Virus record (IMG/VR): IMGVR_UViG_3300046684_000205 | Span: 29,479-93,478 of that record | Origin: a virus | Strand: one strand, 5' to 3' | DNA length: 64,000 nt | Shown: positions 35,801 to 44,113 of the stretch, piece after piece | Layout: each line of letters starts with the position of its first letter | Position numbering within the stretch: the first letter of the stretch is position 1 | The notes under the pieces: generated by a model | Told to the model about the DNA's origin: nothing | Database searches by the model: none | What the model saw: only the letters and a program-made list of their open reading frames with translations | Position numbers and translations under genes: made by a program

Positions 35801-38800
35801 TCTTCAGACGCCTGGCGCTGCGCCTCGGTACCGCCGTCGCTCTTTTCGTACGCAGCCCTAATGTCCTGCACCTTGGCGCCGTAGGAAGTCGCCGCGTCGA
35901 TCAGACCGGCCACGGCGGTGCCGCCGCGGCCGAAGGCGTCGGTCAGGGCCTGGCCGATGGTCTGGCCAATGTTGACCCATTCGTTGCGCAGCGCGGCCGA
36001 CATCTCCTGGATTTCTTTCAGGCGCCTGTCAGCGGCTTTGAGCTTGACCGGATCGTCGCCAGCGTCGGCAACCATCTTCTGGTATTCCGCGTTCATCAGC
36101 GGCAGCGCAGCGCGCATCGTGTCACCGGCGCGCAGTTGGTTGTTGATCTGCGTGGTCAGGCCGGTGCCCGGGCCGTTCTGCAGCTTCAGGTTGTTCAGTT
36201 TGGTCTTCACCTTCTGGAGCTCAGCGTCGAAGGCGTTCGTGTCCATCTGGAAGATGGAGGTCTTTTTGCCTTCGTCGTGCAGCTGCTTCAGGAAGTCCCT
36301 CTGCTGCTCAAGCTTCTCCCGGTACTCCTCATTCTGGGCGTCTTTGAGATCCTTCTCGATGCTGCTCTGGACCCGACCGTAGTCTGCCTCCCACTGCGCC
36401 TCGAAAGCCTTGTCCAGCTCGCCGCGCTTGGTCAGGGTCTCGGCGCGTGCCTTCAACTCCTGCGTAGCCGCCTTGTCAAGATAGTCCTTCCGCGCGCGCT
36501 CGGCGGCGTTGGTGTCGTTGCGATCCTGCTGCTCGATCGTCCGGATCTTGCTGTTGAATTTCTCGCGCTGGGCGCCGCTCAGGGGGCCAGCCGCATCACG
36601 CTCCTGCCGGGCGATGCTCAGCGCTTCCAGGTTCAGGCGGTGCTTGGTCTCCAGCTCATGGTTGATCAGCTGCAGGTCTCCCAGCTCGCCGCGCTTGTTC
36701 AACGACCGATCATTGTCAAGGTTGTCCTTGGCCACCATCTGCTTCAGGCGCAGCTCCTCCTGCAGCTGCTCGATGCGGGTGCGCGCGGCGTCTTTGTCGC
36801 CCTTGTCGGTATGCGAGGTCAGCAGTGAATTGGCCTGGTCGTTCAGCTGCTTCAGGTCGACCTTGAGCGCGCTGATGCGCTGCATCTCAGCTTCCACGTC
36901 TGGCAGGACCTTGGTCGGATCCAGCAGCTGTTCTTTCAACGCCTTGGCCTGCTCGTGCACCGCCCGGACGGCGGCGTTCTGCTGGTAGAACTCCTCTTTC
37001 GAATTCTTCCCGTTACCGTCGGCATAGAACTTGTCGAGCTCTTCGCGTAGCTGCGCGGTAGCGTCGTGCACACCTTTCACGGCTTTGGCCGGGTTCAGCT
37101 CCTCCTCAACGCGCCGCTGCGTCTGGAGCAGGCCGTTCAGGTTGCGGTCTGCCTCGACCAGAGCGGCAGACAGCTGCGTGTAGCCAGTGACCGAGCTGGT
37201 CATGATACCTGGCGTACCGGTCGGAAGCATCTGGGGGTTGCGCAGATCGGCGGGATTCTTGCCCTTGGCCCTAGCCTCATTCTCGAGCTTGGTGACAGCG
37301 TCTCGCGCCTTATCGATGTCGCTCTGCGTGACCGTCTCCGGAGCGCGATACTTGCCGTTCTTCTCGTCCCACAGCTTGTTGGCCCTTTCCAGCTGCTCGA
37401 TTTCGCGCTCAAGGGCTTCGTTGATCACGTGCAGTGAATTGGCGATCTGCTGGTTGGTGCGATCAGCCTCGCTCGTGTTGTCACGGAACAGCAACCAGGC
37501 GGCCCCGGCCACGCCGAGTGCGATGCCGACGGCCGTCAGGACCGGCAGCAGAGTCGCTTCCCACGCCAGGGTGGCGGCAGTGGCAGCTTCAGTCGCGGCG
37601 GTCTGCGCAGTCACGAAAGCCGTCACCTCGGCGGCCGAGGCGCCAGCGCCGAGGTTTGCTGTGGTGACGGCGCCCAGTGCGGCAGTCTCAGCGGCCACAG
37701 CCGTCGTATGCGCGGCGCTGGCGGCTACGGCCTTCCAGACCGTATCGACGGTCGGCCCCAGCGCGCGCAGCGCCACATAGCCGGCACCCAGCATCGTCAC
37801 GATGCCAAGGTTTTCGACCAGCACACCAGTCAGGCGCGCAACGTTGGTCGAGAAATTCTGCAGGCCCGTCGAGGCGGTGCCGCCATCCTTGAAGGCGTCG
37901 CCCAGATCCAGCGCGATACGCTGTACGAACGGCGACGCCTCGCGGAAGGAGCGCACGAAGCTGTTCTGGACCACGACACCCAGGCGCTCGAAGCCGCCGG
38001 CGGAATCGTCTTCCAGTTTCCTGACCACGCTCGCCATGAAGCCGGTAGCGCCAGCCGCTTCTTCGGTCTTCCGCTTGAAGTCGTCGATGTTGTCCAGCGC
38101 CAGCTGCGCGGACTTCACGCCGCGCACCGTGAAGATGCTGCCCAGCAGGTCGACCCGGGCGCTGTCGGTGTAGCGCGACAGGGCGCCGCGCATTTCTTCC
38201 AGCAGGGAAGTCAGCGGCTTGAGGGCACCCGAAGCCATCTGGGTCTCGACGCCCAACTCCTTGAGCGCCTTCTTGCCCTTCTCGGTCGGCTCATACAGGC
38301 CGGTCAGCATGTTGGTCATCGAGGTGCCGGCGGCGCCGCCGGTCACGTTGATCTTGGCCAGCAGGCCCAGCATCGCTGCAGTTTCCTCGATCGAGACCTT
38401 AAAGAGCGAGGCGACGGTCGACGCCTGCCTCATCGACTCGGTCATGGCCAGCACCGATGTGTTCGAATTCGCCGCGGTCAGGGCAAAGATGTCGGCGATG
38501 CGCCCGGCTTCGCTGTACGACAACCCGAAGGCGCTGGCGGCGCCAGTGGCGGCCAGCGCCGCCTGGCCGACCGTCATCTCGCCGACCGTGGCAAGGTCGA
38601 GAATCGAGGGCAGCACCTGCAGCGACTGCACCGCATTCAGGCCGTTTTGGGCCAGCATGCGCATCGCATTCGAGCCCTCGACCAGCGAGCGCAGCGAGCC
38701 TTCCGACACCTGCAGGAAAGTGTCCAGGTTGACGCTGCTCTTGGTCAGCGCCAGTACGTTGGTCAGTTGATGCTCGACTTCGGCGCCAACGGAAACGACG

Positions 38801-40122
38801 CTCTTCAGGCTGGCGGCGATCGCGGCGCCGGCGGCCAGCGGCACAAGTGAGCCGTAGGTCAGCCACAGACCGCCGAGCGAGCCGGCAAGTCCTCGCGCCA
38901 GGCTGTGGGCCTCGTTCATCGCAAGGTTGTGCTCGACCGCTGCAGCGGACGAGCGCGTCACGGCTGGCGCGAGGCCCTCGTAGGCGGCGCGCAGAGCGTT
39001 GATGTCGGCGCTGGCGGCAGCGCTGCCAAAGCGCGCGGCGGCGCCCTCGCTCGACGAGCCAGGCTGCTGCAGGTAGGCCTGCACGCGGCCGGCCGCGTTC
39101 AGCTGGGACAGCGGGCTGGCAGACAGGAAGTTGGCATTCAGGCCGCGGTTACGTTCGGCGGCCTGTTCAGCAGCGACAGCATCGCGCAGCTGCGCGGCGA
39201 TCTGGCGCCCGGCGGCGCGGACTTCACTCTCTTGCGGCAGACCCAACAAGGTTCTGGCATCAATCGTCGACGCGCTGCGCGCACGCAGATTCTCTGCAGT
39301 CACCGACTCGCGCAGCTGCGCGGCGATTTGCTGGCCGACTGAGCGGGCTTCCGCCTGCGACGGCAGGCCCAGTAGCGTACGGGCGTCAACAGCTGAAGCC
39401 GAACGCGCACGCAGGTTTTCGGCAGTGACAGCTTCCCGCATCTGCGCGGCGATCTGTTGTCCGATCGTACGGGTCTCAGCCTGCGACGGCAGGCCCAGTA
39501 GCGTACGGGCGTCGACATTCGACGCGGACTTCGTACGCAGCGCGGCGTCGCGCGCGGTGTTCATCGCCCGCGCGCGATCGATCTCGGCTTCGGTCGGACC
39601 CGCCATCGGCCGATACGCGGTCTGGAACAGGGACTTGGCGTTTTCCTGGAACTGGCGCAGCCGGGCAAGCTGTCCATCAAGTGCTGCGGCCGTGGTCGCG
39701 GCCATCTTGCCGAAGCGCGCTTCGACGGCTTCGACCGGGATCCCTTGTGCCAGCTGGTTGAAGGCGGCAGTGACGTTGGCACTCGACCCGCGCTGGATCT
39801 GTTCCCAGGTACGGGCGTCGGCAGCCTTGATCTTCAGGCCGGCCTCGGTCATCGCGTTGGCAGCCTTCTCGCCGCCCTCCTCGATGGCCCTGACCTGGCG
39901 CAGGGCCAGACCTTGCAGCGTCTTCTCAGCGGTTGCGGCGAGGTTGGCGAAGCCGGTCACCATGGTGGCCTGCATCAGCTGCATCTGTTCCGAGAGCTTG
40001 TTCAGCGCCGAATTGTCGCCGAGGCGCGTCATCGACTCGGTGAGACGATCGATAGCTGACGTCAAGCGGTTGACACCGTCGTCGCCACTCGCTGTTACTG
40101 GAAGATCGATACCTTCGCCCAT
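32854..40122 (-). CDS. tape measure protein
   Basis: This 2,422-residue protein sets tail length. It is mostly helical, with a TP901-type tape measure core (about 400-640, including hydrophobic GSLVPLAAGAAIAASL), further hydrophobic segments (VLTAVGIALGVAGAAWLLF), and a C-terminal DUF4214-like pair (YQNSLGRAADADGLSFWQ, YQSLLGRSADAAGMRFW, about 2215-2310). Three 42-residue repeats lie near 200-326. At the usual 0.15 nm per residue it predicts a tail up to about 360 nm, very long. ATG 40122 (GGGG upstream) is preferred to TTG 40128. Confidence 0.92.
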   Translation of the reverse strand: MGEGIDLPVTASGDDGVNRLTSAIDRLTESMTRLGDNSALNKLSEQMQLMQATMVTGFANLAATAEKTLQGLALRQVRAIEEGGEKAANAMTEAGLKIKAADARTWEQIQRGSSANVTAAFNQLAQGIPVEAVEARFGKMAATTAAALDGQLARLRQFQENAKSLFQTAYRPMAGPTEAEIDRARAMNTARDAALRTKSASNVDARTLLGLPSQAETRTIGQQIAAQMREAVTAENLRARSASAVDARTLLGLPSQAEARSVGQQIAAQLRESVTAENLRARSASTIDARTLLGLPQESEVRAAGRQIAAQLRDAVAAEQAAERNRGLNANFLSASPLSQLNAAGRVQAYLQQPGSSSEGAAARFGSAAASADINALRAAYEGLAPAVTRSSAAAVEHNLAMNEAHSLARGLAGSLGGLWLTYGSLVPLAAGAAIAASLKSVVSVGAEVEHQLTNVLALTKSSVNLDTFLQVSEGSLRSLVEGSNAMRMLAQNGLNAVQSLQVLPSILDLATVGEMTVGQAALAATGAASAFGLSYSEAGRIADIFALTAANSNTSVLAMTESMRQASTVASLFKVSIEETAAMLGLLAKINVTGGAAGTSMTNMLTGLYEPTEKGKKALKELGVETQMASGALKPLTSLLEEMRGALSRYTDSARVDLLGSIFTVRGVKSAQLALDNIDDFKRKTEEAAGATGFMASVVRKLEDDSAGGFERLGVVVQNSFVRSFREASPFVQRIALDLGDAFKDGGTASTGLQNFSTNVARLTGVLVENLGIVTMLGAGYVALRALGPTVDTVWKAVAASAAHTTAVAAETAALGAVTTANLGAGASAAEVTAFVTAQTAATEAATAATLAWEATLLPVLTAVGIALGVAGAAWLLFRDNTSEADRTNQQIANSLHVINEALEREIEQLERANKLWDEKNGKYRAPETVTQSDIDKARDAVTKLENEARAKGKNPADLRNPQMLPTGTPGIMTSSVTGYTQLSAALVEADRNLNGLLQTQRRVEEELNPAKAVKGVHDATAQLREELDKFYADGNGKNSKEEFYQQNAAVRAVHEQAKALKEQLLDPTKVLPDVEAEMQRISALKVDLKQLNDQANSLLTSHTDKGDKDAARTRIEQLQEELRLKQMVAKDNLDNDRSLNKRGELGDLQLINHELETKHRLNLEALSIARQERDAAGPLSGAQREKFNSKIRTIEQQDRNDTNAAERARKDYLDKAATQELKARAETLTKRGELDKAFEAQWEADYGRVQSSIEKDLKDAQNEEYREKLEQQRDFLKQLHDEGKKTSIFQMDTNAFDAELQKVKTKLNNLKLQNGPGTGLTTQINNQLRAGDTMRAALPLMNAEYQKMVADAGDDPVKLKAADRRLKEIQEMSAALRNEWVNIGQTIGQALTDAFGRGGTAVAGLIDAATSYGAKVQDIRAAYEKSDGGTEAQRQASEDMAAAQVKAYGTMASAAKGFFDQNSHGYKILHATEQAFRVYELTTAIGNAAKKIALEGGVTAALMGGEEARASAVLAGTEVQVAADQVKGQSAAAVGIANQAQGDPYSAWIRMAAMAAAMASLGFAVMGGIGGGGASAADRQAENGTGTVAGDPKAKSESIAKSLELVSKNTYNNLNVSLGMLASLQAIEANLSNFAGLLVQNTNITNPEVQLNKNNGLATTLAAGGGLMGGGLLGGLMSKIPAVGKLGTAIFGGKQTLDDSGFMLSKSTLGAIAAGGAQAQTYADVTTDGGWLRSDSHDTKTTALSAEANRAITQVIVGMGDAVKAAGGVLGLSGAKFEADLNSFTVDLGKISLKDLNSSEQQAAIQAAFSKLGDQMAQSAISTISQFSKAGEGALQTLMRVATDYQAVDAVLSSFGMTFSQVGVASLAARERLIDLSGGLDKFLSQGEYLMQNFYSDKEQAASLAARINPTLAQYGISASSENLGKLFRNLVTGFDTTTQSGAEAYTSLMNIAPAVKQIVDVQKAVLDERKGLQDQLDELTMTSTQLLAKQRDALDESNRALFDQIQALKAVSPSALLSTVDTAYSTLEAVIQREKTALQKRIDTESEVVGKLSSISSSVKSALSSLDEPSEAIANRKAAQDTLGRSLSLMQSGAPLSDAQVTALQDALNTVTKDSKSQFSSYEDYSFDRLKTLRQVQQLDTVSAKQKTDAQKQLDEMKAQSKSLDDQLTSIKQQVDLLKGINTSTLTMAQAMQNFELAMGAAKANPAVGATSAITQAYQNSLGRAADADGLSFWQKQAANGTSVDEVVKAISNSPEAQVQKLYQSLLGRSADAAGMRFWLSGGASISQIEAGIKSSNEYKSHQKALGIPGFAGGGDFGGGVRLVGEIGPEIEATGAARIHSTQSLLNALRTPDAQTRSDTALFISTFNTMNQTLDLMRLEMRAVATHSAMLVRILKRVTPNGDAIVFRQADPLPAPVPA
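39145..39522 (-). repeat. three tandem 126-base repeats inside the tape measure gene
   Basis: Three consecutive 42-codon units each read VDARTLLGLP...IGQQIAAQ-REAVTAENLRARSA, the third more diverged. The DNA period is exactly 126 bases (for example at 39,361 and 39,487). Such repeats can change tail length by recombination. Confidence 0.88.
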
Positions 40123-40127
40123 ATACA

Positions 40128-40164
40128 AAGCCCCCGTTAGATTGTCATTATCTATCGGGGGCTT
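40128..40164 (-). promoter_or_regulatory. hairpin overlapping the tape measure start region
   Basis: AAGCCCCCG pairs with CGGGGGCTT across 19 bases. The 3' arm contains the only ribosome-site-like G-run before the tape measure ATG. The structure may hold back translation of this gene or protect the mRNA. Confidence 0.6.
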
Positions 40165-40189
40165 CCGTGAAGCAAGTTCCGTGAGGAAA

Positions 40190-40932
40190 TTACTTCTGTT
40201 TCTGCTTTTCCGCTATATGGTCAAGGTACACGCTGTCGAGCTGATTCACGTACTTGAGGATACGCTCACGTTCTGTCAGTTTATCGATTTGGAACATGAT
40301 GCAGTACGACAATATCTCGGAGATCGGGATCGGCAGCGGGCCAGCCATGCTCATGTTGCGGCTACGGGACACCGCCTGGTAGGCGGTGTAGTAGAAGCTC
40401 TGGCGTATGTCCAGTTCCGGGCGGTCGGCAAGTGCTTTTGGCTGCTTGCCCTCCGCCTGCAGCTCAAGCAGGAACTCAAGCTGCGGCCCCCACGTCAGGT
40501 CCCAGCGGAGGCGGTCGGCGAGTTTTTTGCGTCAGCCGCCTCGACCGCGTAACGGAAGTTGCGGAAGTCGGCGGCCTTGCGCGAGATCTCGGCCTGGAAG
40601 TCCTTCAGCTCGAGCAGCTTCTGGGCGTTGGCGGTGCTGTATTCCAGCGGCTGCTTCTTGTAGGTCACCGGGCCGGTCCAGCCCAGCAGCACGGTCTTGG
40701 CCATGACCTCGGCCATGATCTTGTTCGACAGGGCTTCCGCCGCGGCCATGTCTTCCGCCGTGGTCTTCTTGTCCAGCGCTTCCTTGTTCTGTTCGTACAG
40801 GGATGCCAGCAGGCGGGTGTATGCCGGATTGTTGGCACGCGCGATGGTCAGGATGACGCCGCCGCCCCAGGGGATCGACTTGCCTTCGGTCTCGGCCTGA
40901 GGGTCGGTCGCATATTCGCTCCAGAAATCCAT
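40190..40932 (-). CDS. tail assembly chaperone fusion (gpGT-like) made by -1 frameshift
   Basis: At A AAA AAC (40528 to 40522) the ribosome can slip back one base and continue in the second frame to the stop at 40190. The downstream frame, open from at least 40,525 with no start of its own until 40372, reads LADRLRWDLTWGPQLEFLLE... and ends HIAEKQKQK. This reproduces the lambda gpG/gpGT pair between tail tube and tape measure genes. The longer form recruits the tape measure protein. Expect about 245 residues. Confidence 0.8.
40495..40932 (-). CDS. tail assembly chaperone, zero-frame product (gpG-like)
   Basis: The frame-0 product has about 145 residues if started at ATG 40932 (GGAGAG 5 bases upstream, MDFWSEYATD). 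TTG 40998 and ATG 40944 are alternatives. The chain is helical and charged, and ends just past the slippery site. It coats the tape measure protein before tube assembly. Confidence 0.8.
   Translation of the reverse strand: MDFWSEYATDPQAETEGKSIPWGGGVILTIARANNPAYTRLLASLYEQNKEALDKKTTAEDMAAAEALSNKIMAEVMAKTVLLGWTGPVTYKKQPLEYSTANAQKLLELKDFQAEISRKAADFRNFRYAVEAADAKNSPTASAGT
40522..40528 (-). promoter_or_regulatory. -1 ribosomal frameshift site A AAA AAC
   Basis: The heptamer A AAA AAC is in phase with codons GCA AAA AAC of the upstream frame, the classic X XXY YYZ arrangement. G/C-rich sequence follows within a few bases and may fold to stimulate slippage. Confidence 0.82.
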
Positions 40933-41020
40933 GAGTCTCTCCATTTCGTGGTGGTAGTAGGGAAGTGCCAGTTTGAGGCTGAGCTTGCCAGAAGTCAAGA
41001 TCCTGTTGGAAATGTCTCTG

Positions 41021-41029
41021 TGGTATAGT
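41021..41029 (+). promoter_or_regulatory. extended -10 promoter for the homing endonuclease
   Basis: TGGTATAGT has the TGn-TATAnT form of an extended -10. It lies 20 bases before the endonuclease ATG, which has GGAGG 5 bases upstream. No clear -35. Confidence 0.55.
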
Positions 41030-41049
41030 GGACTTTTTCGGAGGACTTA

Positions 41050-41751
41050 ATGGATTGGTATCCGCTTCTGGAAGCTCACAGGCACATCGCTAAGTCATCG
41101 GGCGTCTATGTCATTCGGCATCGCGCCAGTGGGATGGAGTACGTAGGCATCAGTAGAGACATGCGTCAGCGGGTAATGCGACACAGAACTCGACAGGCGA
41201 AAGACTCCCGACTCTACCGAGCAATTGCCGTGTATGGTCTGGAGGCTTTCGATGCCGCTGTGTGGTGCGCAGGCAGCGTGGACGACCTGCCCAGCCTCGA
41301 GATTCTCGCAATCTCAGACCGCAACAGCTACACACCGAACGGCTTCAATTTGACCCGCGGTGGAGGCGTTATCCATACCGCTACGCACTCCGCAGAGCGC
41401 AGGGCGCAAGCAGCTGAAACAGCTAGGCGTACGCACCTGGGCAGAAAGCGATCTGATCTGACGCGGCAGCGGCTGTCTGATTCGCTAAGAGGCAGGAAGA
41501 TATCTGCTGCCGTAGTTGAGGCTGTTCGACAGGCCAACGTGGGCAGGCGGATGCCAGACGGTACCCGCGCGGCTATTCGGGCGAGCCGGCTGCGCGCGGT
41601 ACTTGTCTGGCCTGTCGGCAGCCTGACGCCGATAGAGTTCCCTGAGGTCAGACAGGCAATTACATTCATCGGCCGGCCACATGCCACAGTGTCGAGGTGG
41701 CTGAAGGTGGGGTCGCCGGCAGGCATGCCAGCGCTGGCGTACCTAGAGTAA
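41050..41751 (+). CDS. GIY-YIG homing endonuclease
   Basis: The 233-residue protein opens with the GIY-YIG nuclease fold: GVYVIRH (about 18-24) and YVGIS (about 31-35), the catalytic Arg in RQRVMRH and a Glu in LEILAI. A NUMOD3-like DNA-binding part follows (HLGRKRSDLTRQRLSDSLRGRK, repeated in pattern). It is the only plus-strand gene in the late region, lying between tail tube and chaperone genes with its own promoter. This indicates a mobile gene. Confidence 0.88.
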   Translation: MDWYPLLEAHRHIAKSSGVYVIRHRASGMEYVGISRDMRQRVMRHRTRQAKDSRLYRAIAVYGLEAFDAAVWCAGSVDDLPSLEILAISDRNSYTPNGFNLTRGGGVIHTATHSAERRAQAAETARRTHLGRKRSDLTRQRLSDSLRGRKISAAVVEAVRQANVGRRMPDGTRAAIRASRLRAVLVWPVGSLTPIEFPEVRQAITFIGRPHATVSRWLKVGSPAGMPALAYLE

Positions 41752-41776
41752 AAAGGGCGCGACCGAGGCCGCGCCC
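41751..41776 (-). terminator. intrinsic terminator of the tail tube gene
   Basis: On the minus strand GGGCGCG and CGCGCCC pair with an 8-base loop, followed by TTTTT. It lies 25 bases after the tail tube gene and touches the endonuclease stop on the other strand. Confidence 0.85.
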
Positions 41777-41800
41777 AACCCACTTCCCACCCTGGAACTG

Positions 41801-43060
41801 TTACGGCGCCACGGCCGCGCCGACGCGGTCGATGAACATGGTCTTGCGCAGCGCCGGGCTGGCGTTGCCCTTGTCCGAGTACGCAGTGTAATCGAACTCG
41901 GCCATGATGTCGGTATCCTTGCTGCCGGCCACGATCTTGGCGTTGGTCAGCTGCGCCTTCGGATACGTGATCACGTAGCCGTTGCCGGCGGTGTCCTGGG
42001 TCGACACCGTGAAGCTGGTGTAGGCGTCGTTCTTGAACTTGTCGTACAGCGCACCATCGGCGAAGTAGACGGTCAGCTTGCCCTTGGCCAGGAAGGTGCC
42101 GATGCCGACGCCGACCAGGCCCCGCGTACCGGCGGCGTCTTGCGGGCGCAGACCGCTGTCGATGTCGAAGCCGATCGACTTGATCGAGGTCGAGGTCAGC
42201 GGCGCGCCGCCTTCCCACAGCTGACCGACACCGGTGACACCATTCTGGATGTCGTAGTTGTTGGACGCGGCCACGACGCCCGGCAGGCGGGTGGTGGTCA
42301 GCGTCTGGCCGGTGCCGCTGGTCAGCATGTCCTTGCCGAGGAAGGTGAAGGTGCCTTCGGTCTGGGACTTCGAGGCGACCTGGGTCGAGAACTTCGACAC
42401 GTACATGCCGCGGTAAGTGTGGAACTGGTTCACGTCCAGGAACTGTTTCTCGATCGTGAACGACGACAGCGTGGTACCGTTGGCCAGGCGCGACGACGAG
42501 ATCGAGCTGCCGGTCACCGCGGTCGAGGCGACCAGTGGCGTATTCACGTCCAGCGTGATGGTGGTGGCAGTCGGTGCGACCGAAGTCGAAACGCGGACCA
42601 GCTTGCCGTCATTGGGGTCGTCCGGCAGATTCACGCGGATCCACTGGCCCGGCTGCAGCGCGGTGAAGATGCTGGTGCCGCTCGTTGCGGCACCGGCGGT
42701 GATCACCGAGGCGGTGGTGCCGGCCACGCCAGCGGAGACCGATGCGGAGAAAGTCGCGCCCACGCCGTTGGTGCCAAAAGCACTCCAGCTCGAGCGCAGC
42801 AGGCTGGCCAGGAAGCGGTCGTATTCGGCGAACTGCACGTGCACCTTGATGTCGCCATCTGCCTGGGCGCCGGTGGTCGTCGACGAAGTCAGTTCACCGG
42901 TCGGGTTCATCTCCTTGTCGTTCTCTTTGGAGACGTTGAACGTGAGAGACTCGCCGGTGTTGCGCAGGGCCACCGGGTTGCCGGCGACCGGGATCACACC
43001 GAATTGGAGTTCCGGAATGACAGCAATCTGCATCCGGTTGGCGCTGGCGTAAGTGGGCAT
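41801..43060 (-). CDS. major tail tube protein
   Basis: The 419-residue protein is beta-rich (Thr, Ser, Gly, Val) without enzyme motifs. It begins ASANRMQIAVIPELQFG and has the TFNVSKENDKEMNPTGEL region seen in phage tail tube proteins with an added Ig-like domain. Its own promoter and terminator, and its location before the chaperone/tape measure genes, support the most abundant tail protein. Confidence 0.8.
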   Translation of the reverse strand: MPTYASANRMQIAVIPELQFGVIPVAGNPVALRNTGESLTFNVSKENDKEMNPTGELTSSTTTGAQADGDIKVHVQFAEYDRFLASLLRSSWSAFGTNGVGATFSASVSAGVAGTTASVITAGAATSGTSIFTALQPGQWIRVNLPDDPNDGKLVRVSTSVAPTATTITLDVNTPLVASTAVTGSSISSSRLANGTTLSSFTIEKQFLDVNQFHTYRGMYVSKFSTQVASKSQTEGTFTFLGKDMLTSGTGQTLTTTRLPGVVAASNNYDIQNGVTGVGQLWEGGAPLTSTSIKSIGFDIDSGLRPQDAAGTRGLVGVGIGTFLAKGKLTVYFADGALYDKFKNDAYTSFTVSTQDTAGNGYVITYPKAQLTNAKIVAGSKDTDIMAEFDYTAYSDKGNASPALRKTMFIDRVGAAVAP

Positions 43061-43087
43061 AACAGTTCTCCGAAGAAATTTCCCCGG

Positions 43088-43118
43088 AGTCTAGCAGGCA
43101 ATTATTGCCAAGTGTCAA
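43088..43118 (-). promoter_or_regulatory. promoter of the tail tube gene
   Basis: Minus strand: TTGACA (43113-43118) and an extended -10 TGC-TAGACT (TAGACT 43088-43093) with a 19-base spacer; GCTAGA at 17 bases is the alternative. The spacer contains the dyad GGCAAT-A-ATTGCC. Confidence 0.6.
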
Positions 43119-43133
43119 TAGTTTGCCATCTAT

Positions 43134-43562
43134 TTACTGCGGCCTGCTGAAGTAGAAGAACGGGATGATTGCCGGCTGGTACCAGAGACCTCTGTTCTCA
43201 CGCCCCTTCACCGGAACGGCCGCTTGGCAGGTCAGGGCGCCAAAGCCTTGCTGGCTGAAGTAAGGCATGACGAAGTCGAGCAGCTCCTTGGCGGCAAGGG
43301 TGCCGGTACCGTCCTTCACCACCGCGGCCAGCAAGATCTGGCCCCAGCGCTTGACGGCCGCCTTCGATCCAAGTTCGGCCTGCTCGCCGTCCAGCACCTC
43401 AATCGTCACCTGCAGGTACGGGTTCTGCTGAGTGGCCTGGTCGACCACACTGCGGTTCTCGGGCTCGACCGCCAGCGCGTAGAGCGCGTGGTCGACCTGG
43501 ATCTGCTCGACCACGCCCATGATGGCCTGATGCAGCTGGGTCAGGGTAAAGGATTCGCTCAC
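43134..43562 (-). CDS. tail terminator-like protein
   Basis: The 142-residue alpha/beta protein lies directly upstream of the tail tube gene and after the HK97 gp10-like gene, where phages place the tail terminator (lambda U-like). It contains VTIEVLDGEQ and WYQPAIIPFFYF. Role by position. Confidence 0.55.
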   Translation of the reverse strand: MSESFTLTQLHQAIMGVVEQIQVDHALYALAVEPENRSVVDQATQQNPYLQVTIEVLDGEQAELGSKAAVKRWGQILLAAVVKDGTGTLAAKELLDFVMPYFSQQGFGALTCQAAVPVKGRENRGLWYQPAIIPFFYFSRPQ

Positions 43563-44113
43563 AGGGCCTCCGGGCTCTTCAGGTTGCTGGGGATGTCGGC
43601 GGCGCGCGCGCGCAGGTAGGTCTCGATCCGGACGTGGCCTGGAATGACGTTCTCCGGTCGCAGGCGCTCGACGCCGTCGGGCCCGATCATGGTCTGGCCC
43701 TCGCCGCCCACCTCAAGGTGGGTGCTGTTGACGAGGTGCACGCGGCTTTTGAGCGTCACGCCTTTCAGGCGGCTCGCCGCGCGCGCCAGCGCCACGCCGA
43801 CCGCTTCCGGGTCGCCTGCCTGGTGCGGCGTCACGCGATACGCGGCGGCGCCGGTGTGAGCGTCATCATGGCGCGCGAGTCGCGATTCGTACTTGCCCGG
43901 CCACGGCCGGAAGACCGGCATGTCGCCGTCAATGGCGAAAGCCCAGTTGCTGGCGAATTCGCCGGACCACTGCGGCGAGACGCGCACGGCCTGCTCCATC
44001 ACCCAGTAGAGTTTCTGGCGATAGATGCCGTCGGCGGTGTCCGCCACCTTCTTGCGCACGTCCTTCAGGGACTTGATCGAGGCCGCCAGCTTGCTGGCAT
44101 TGATCGCGATCAC
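43559..44113 (-). CDS. HK97 gp10-like tail completion/neck protein
   Basis: The 184-residue protein has the gp10-like opening helices and KVTDTAD-type linker, WSGEFASNWAF, VHLVNSTHL and a Gly-rich loop. These proteins join tails to heads. Overlapping starts and stops tie it to its neighbours. Confidence 0.65.
   Translation of the reverse strand: MIAINASKLAASIKSLKDVRKKVADTADGIYRQKLYWVMEQAVRVSPQWSGEFASNWAFAIDGDMPVFRPWPGKYESRLARHDDAHTGAAAYRVTPHQAGDPEAVGVALARAASRLKGVTLKSRVHLVNSTHLEVGGEGQTMIGPDGVERLRPENVIPGHVRIETYLRARAADIPSNLKSPEAL

Noticed and set aside
32692-36828. Long plus-strand frames across the tape measure gene
   Set aside because: Same kind of GC-driven shadow; the minus strand product is a typical tape measure with TP901 features.
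39145-39522. CRISPR-like repeat array
   Set aside because: Contiguous 126-base in-frame repeats with no spacers, inside a coding gene.
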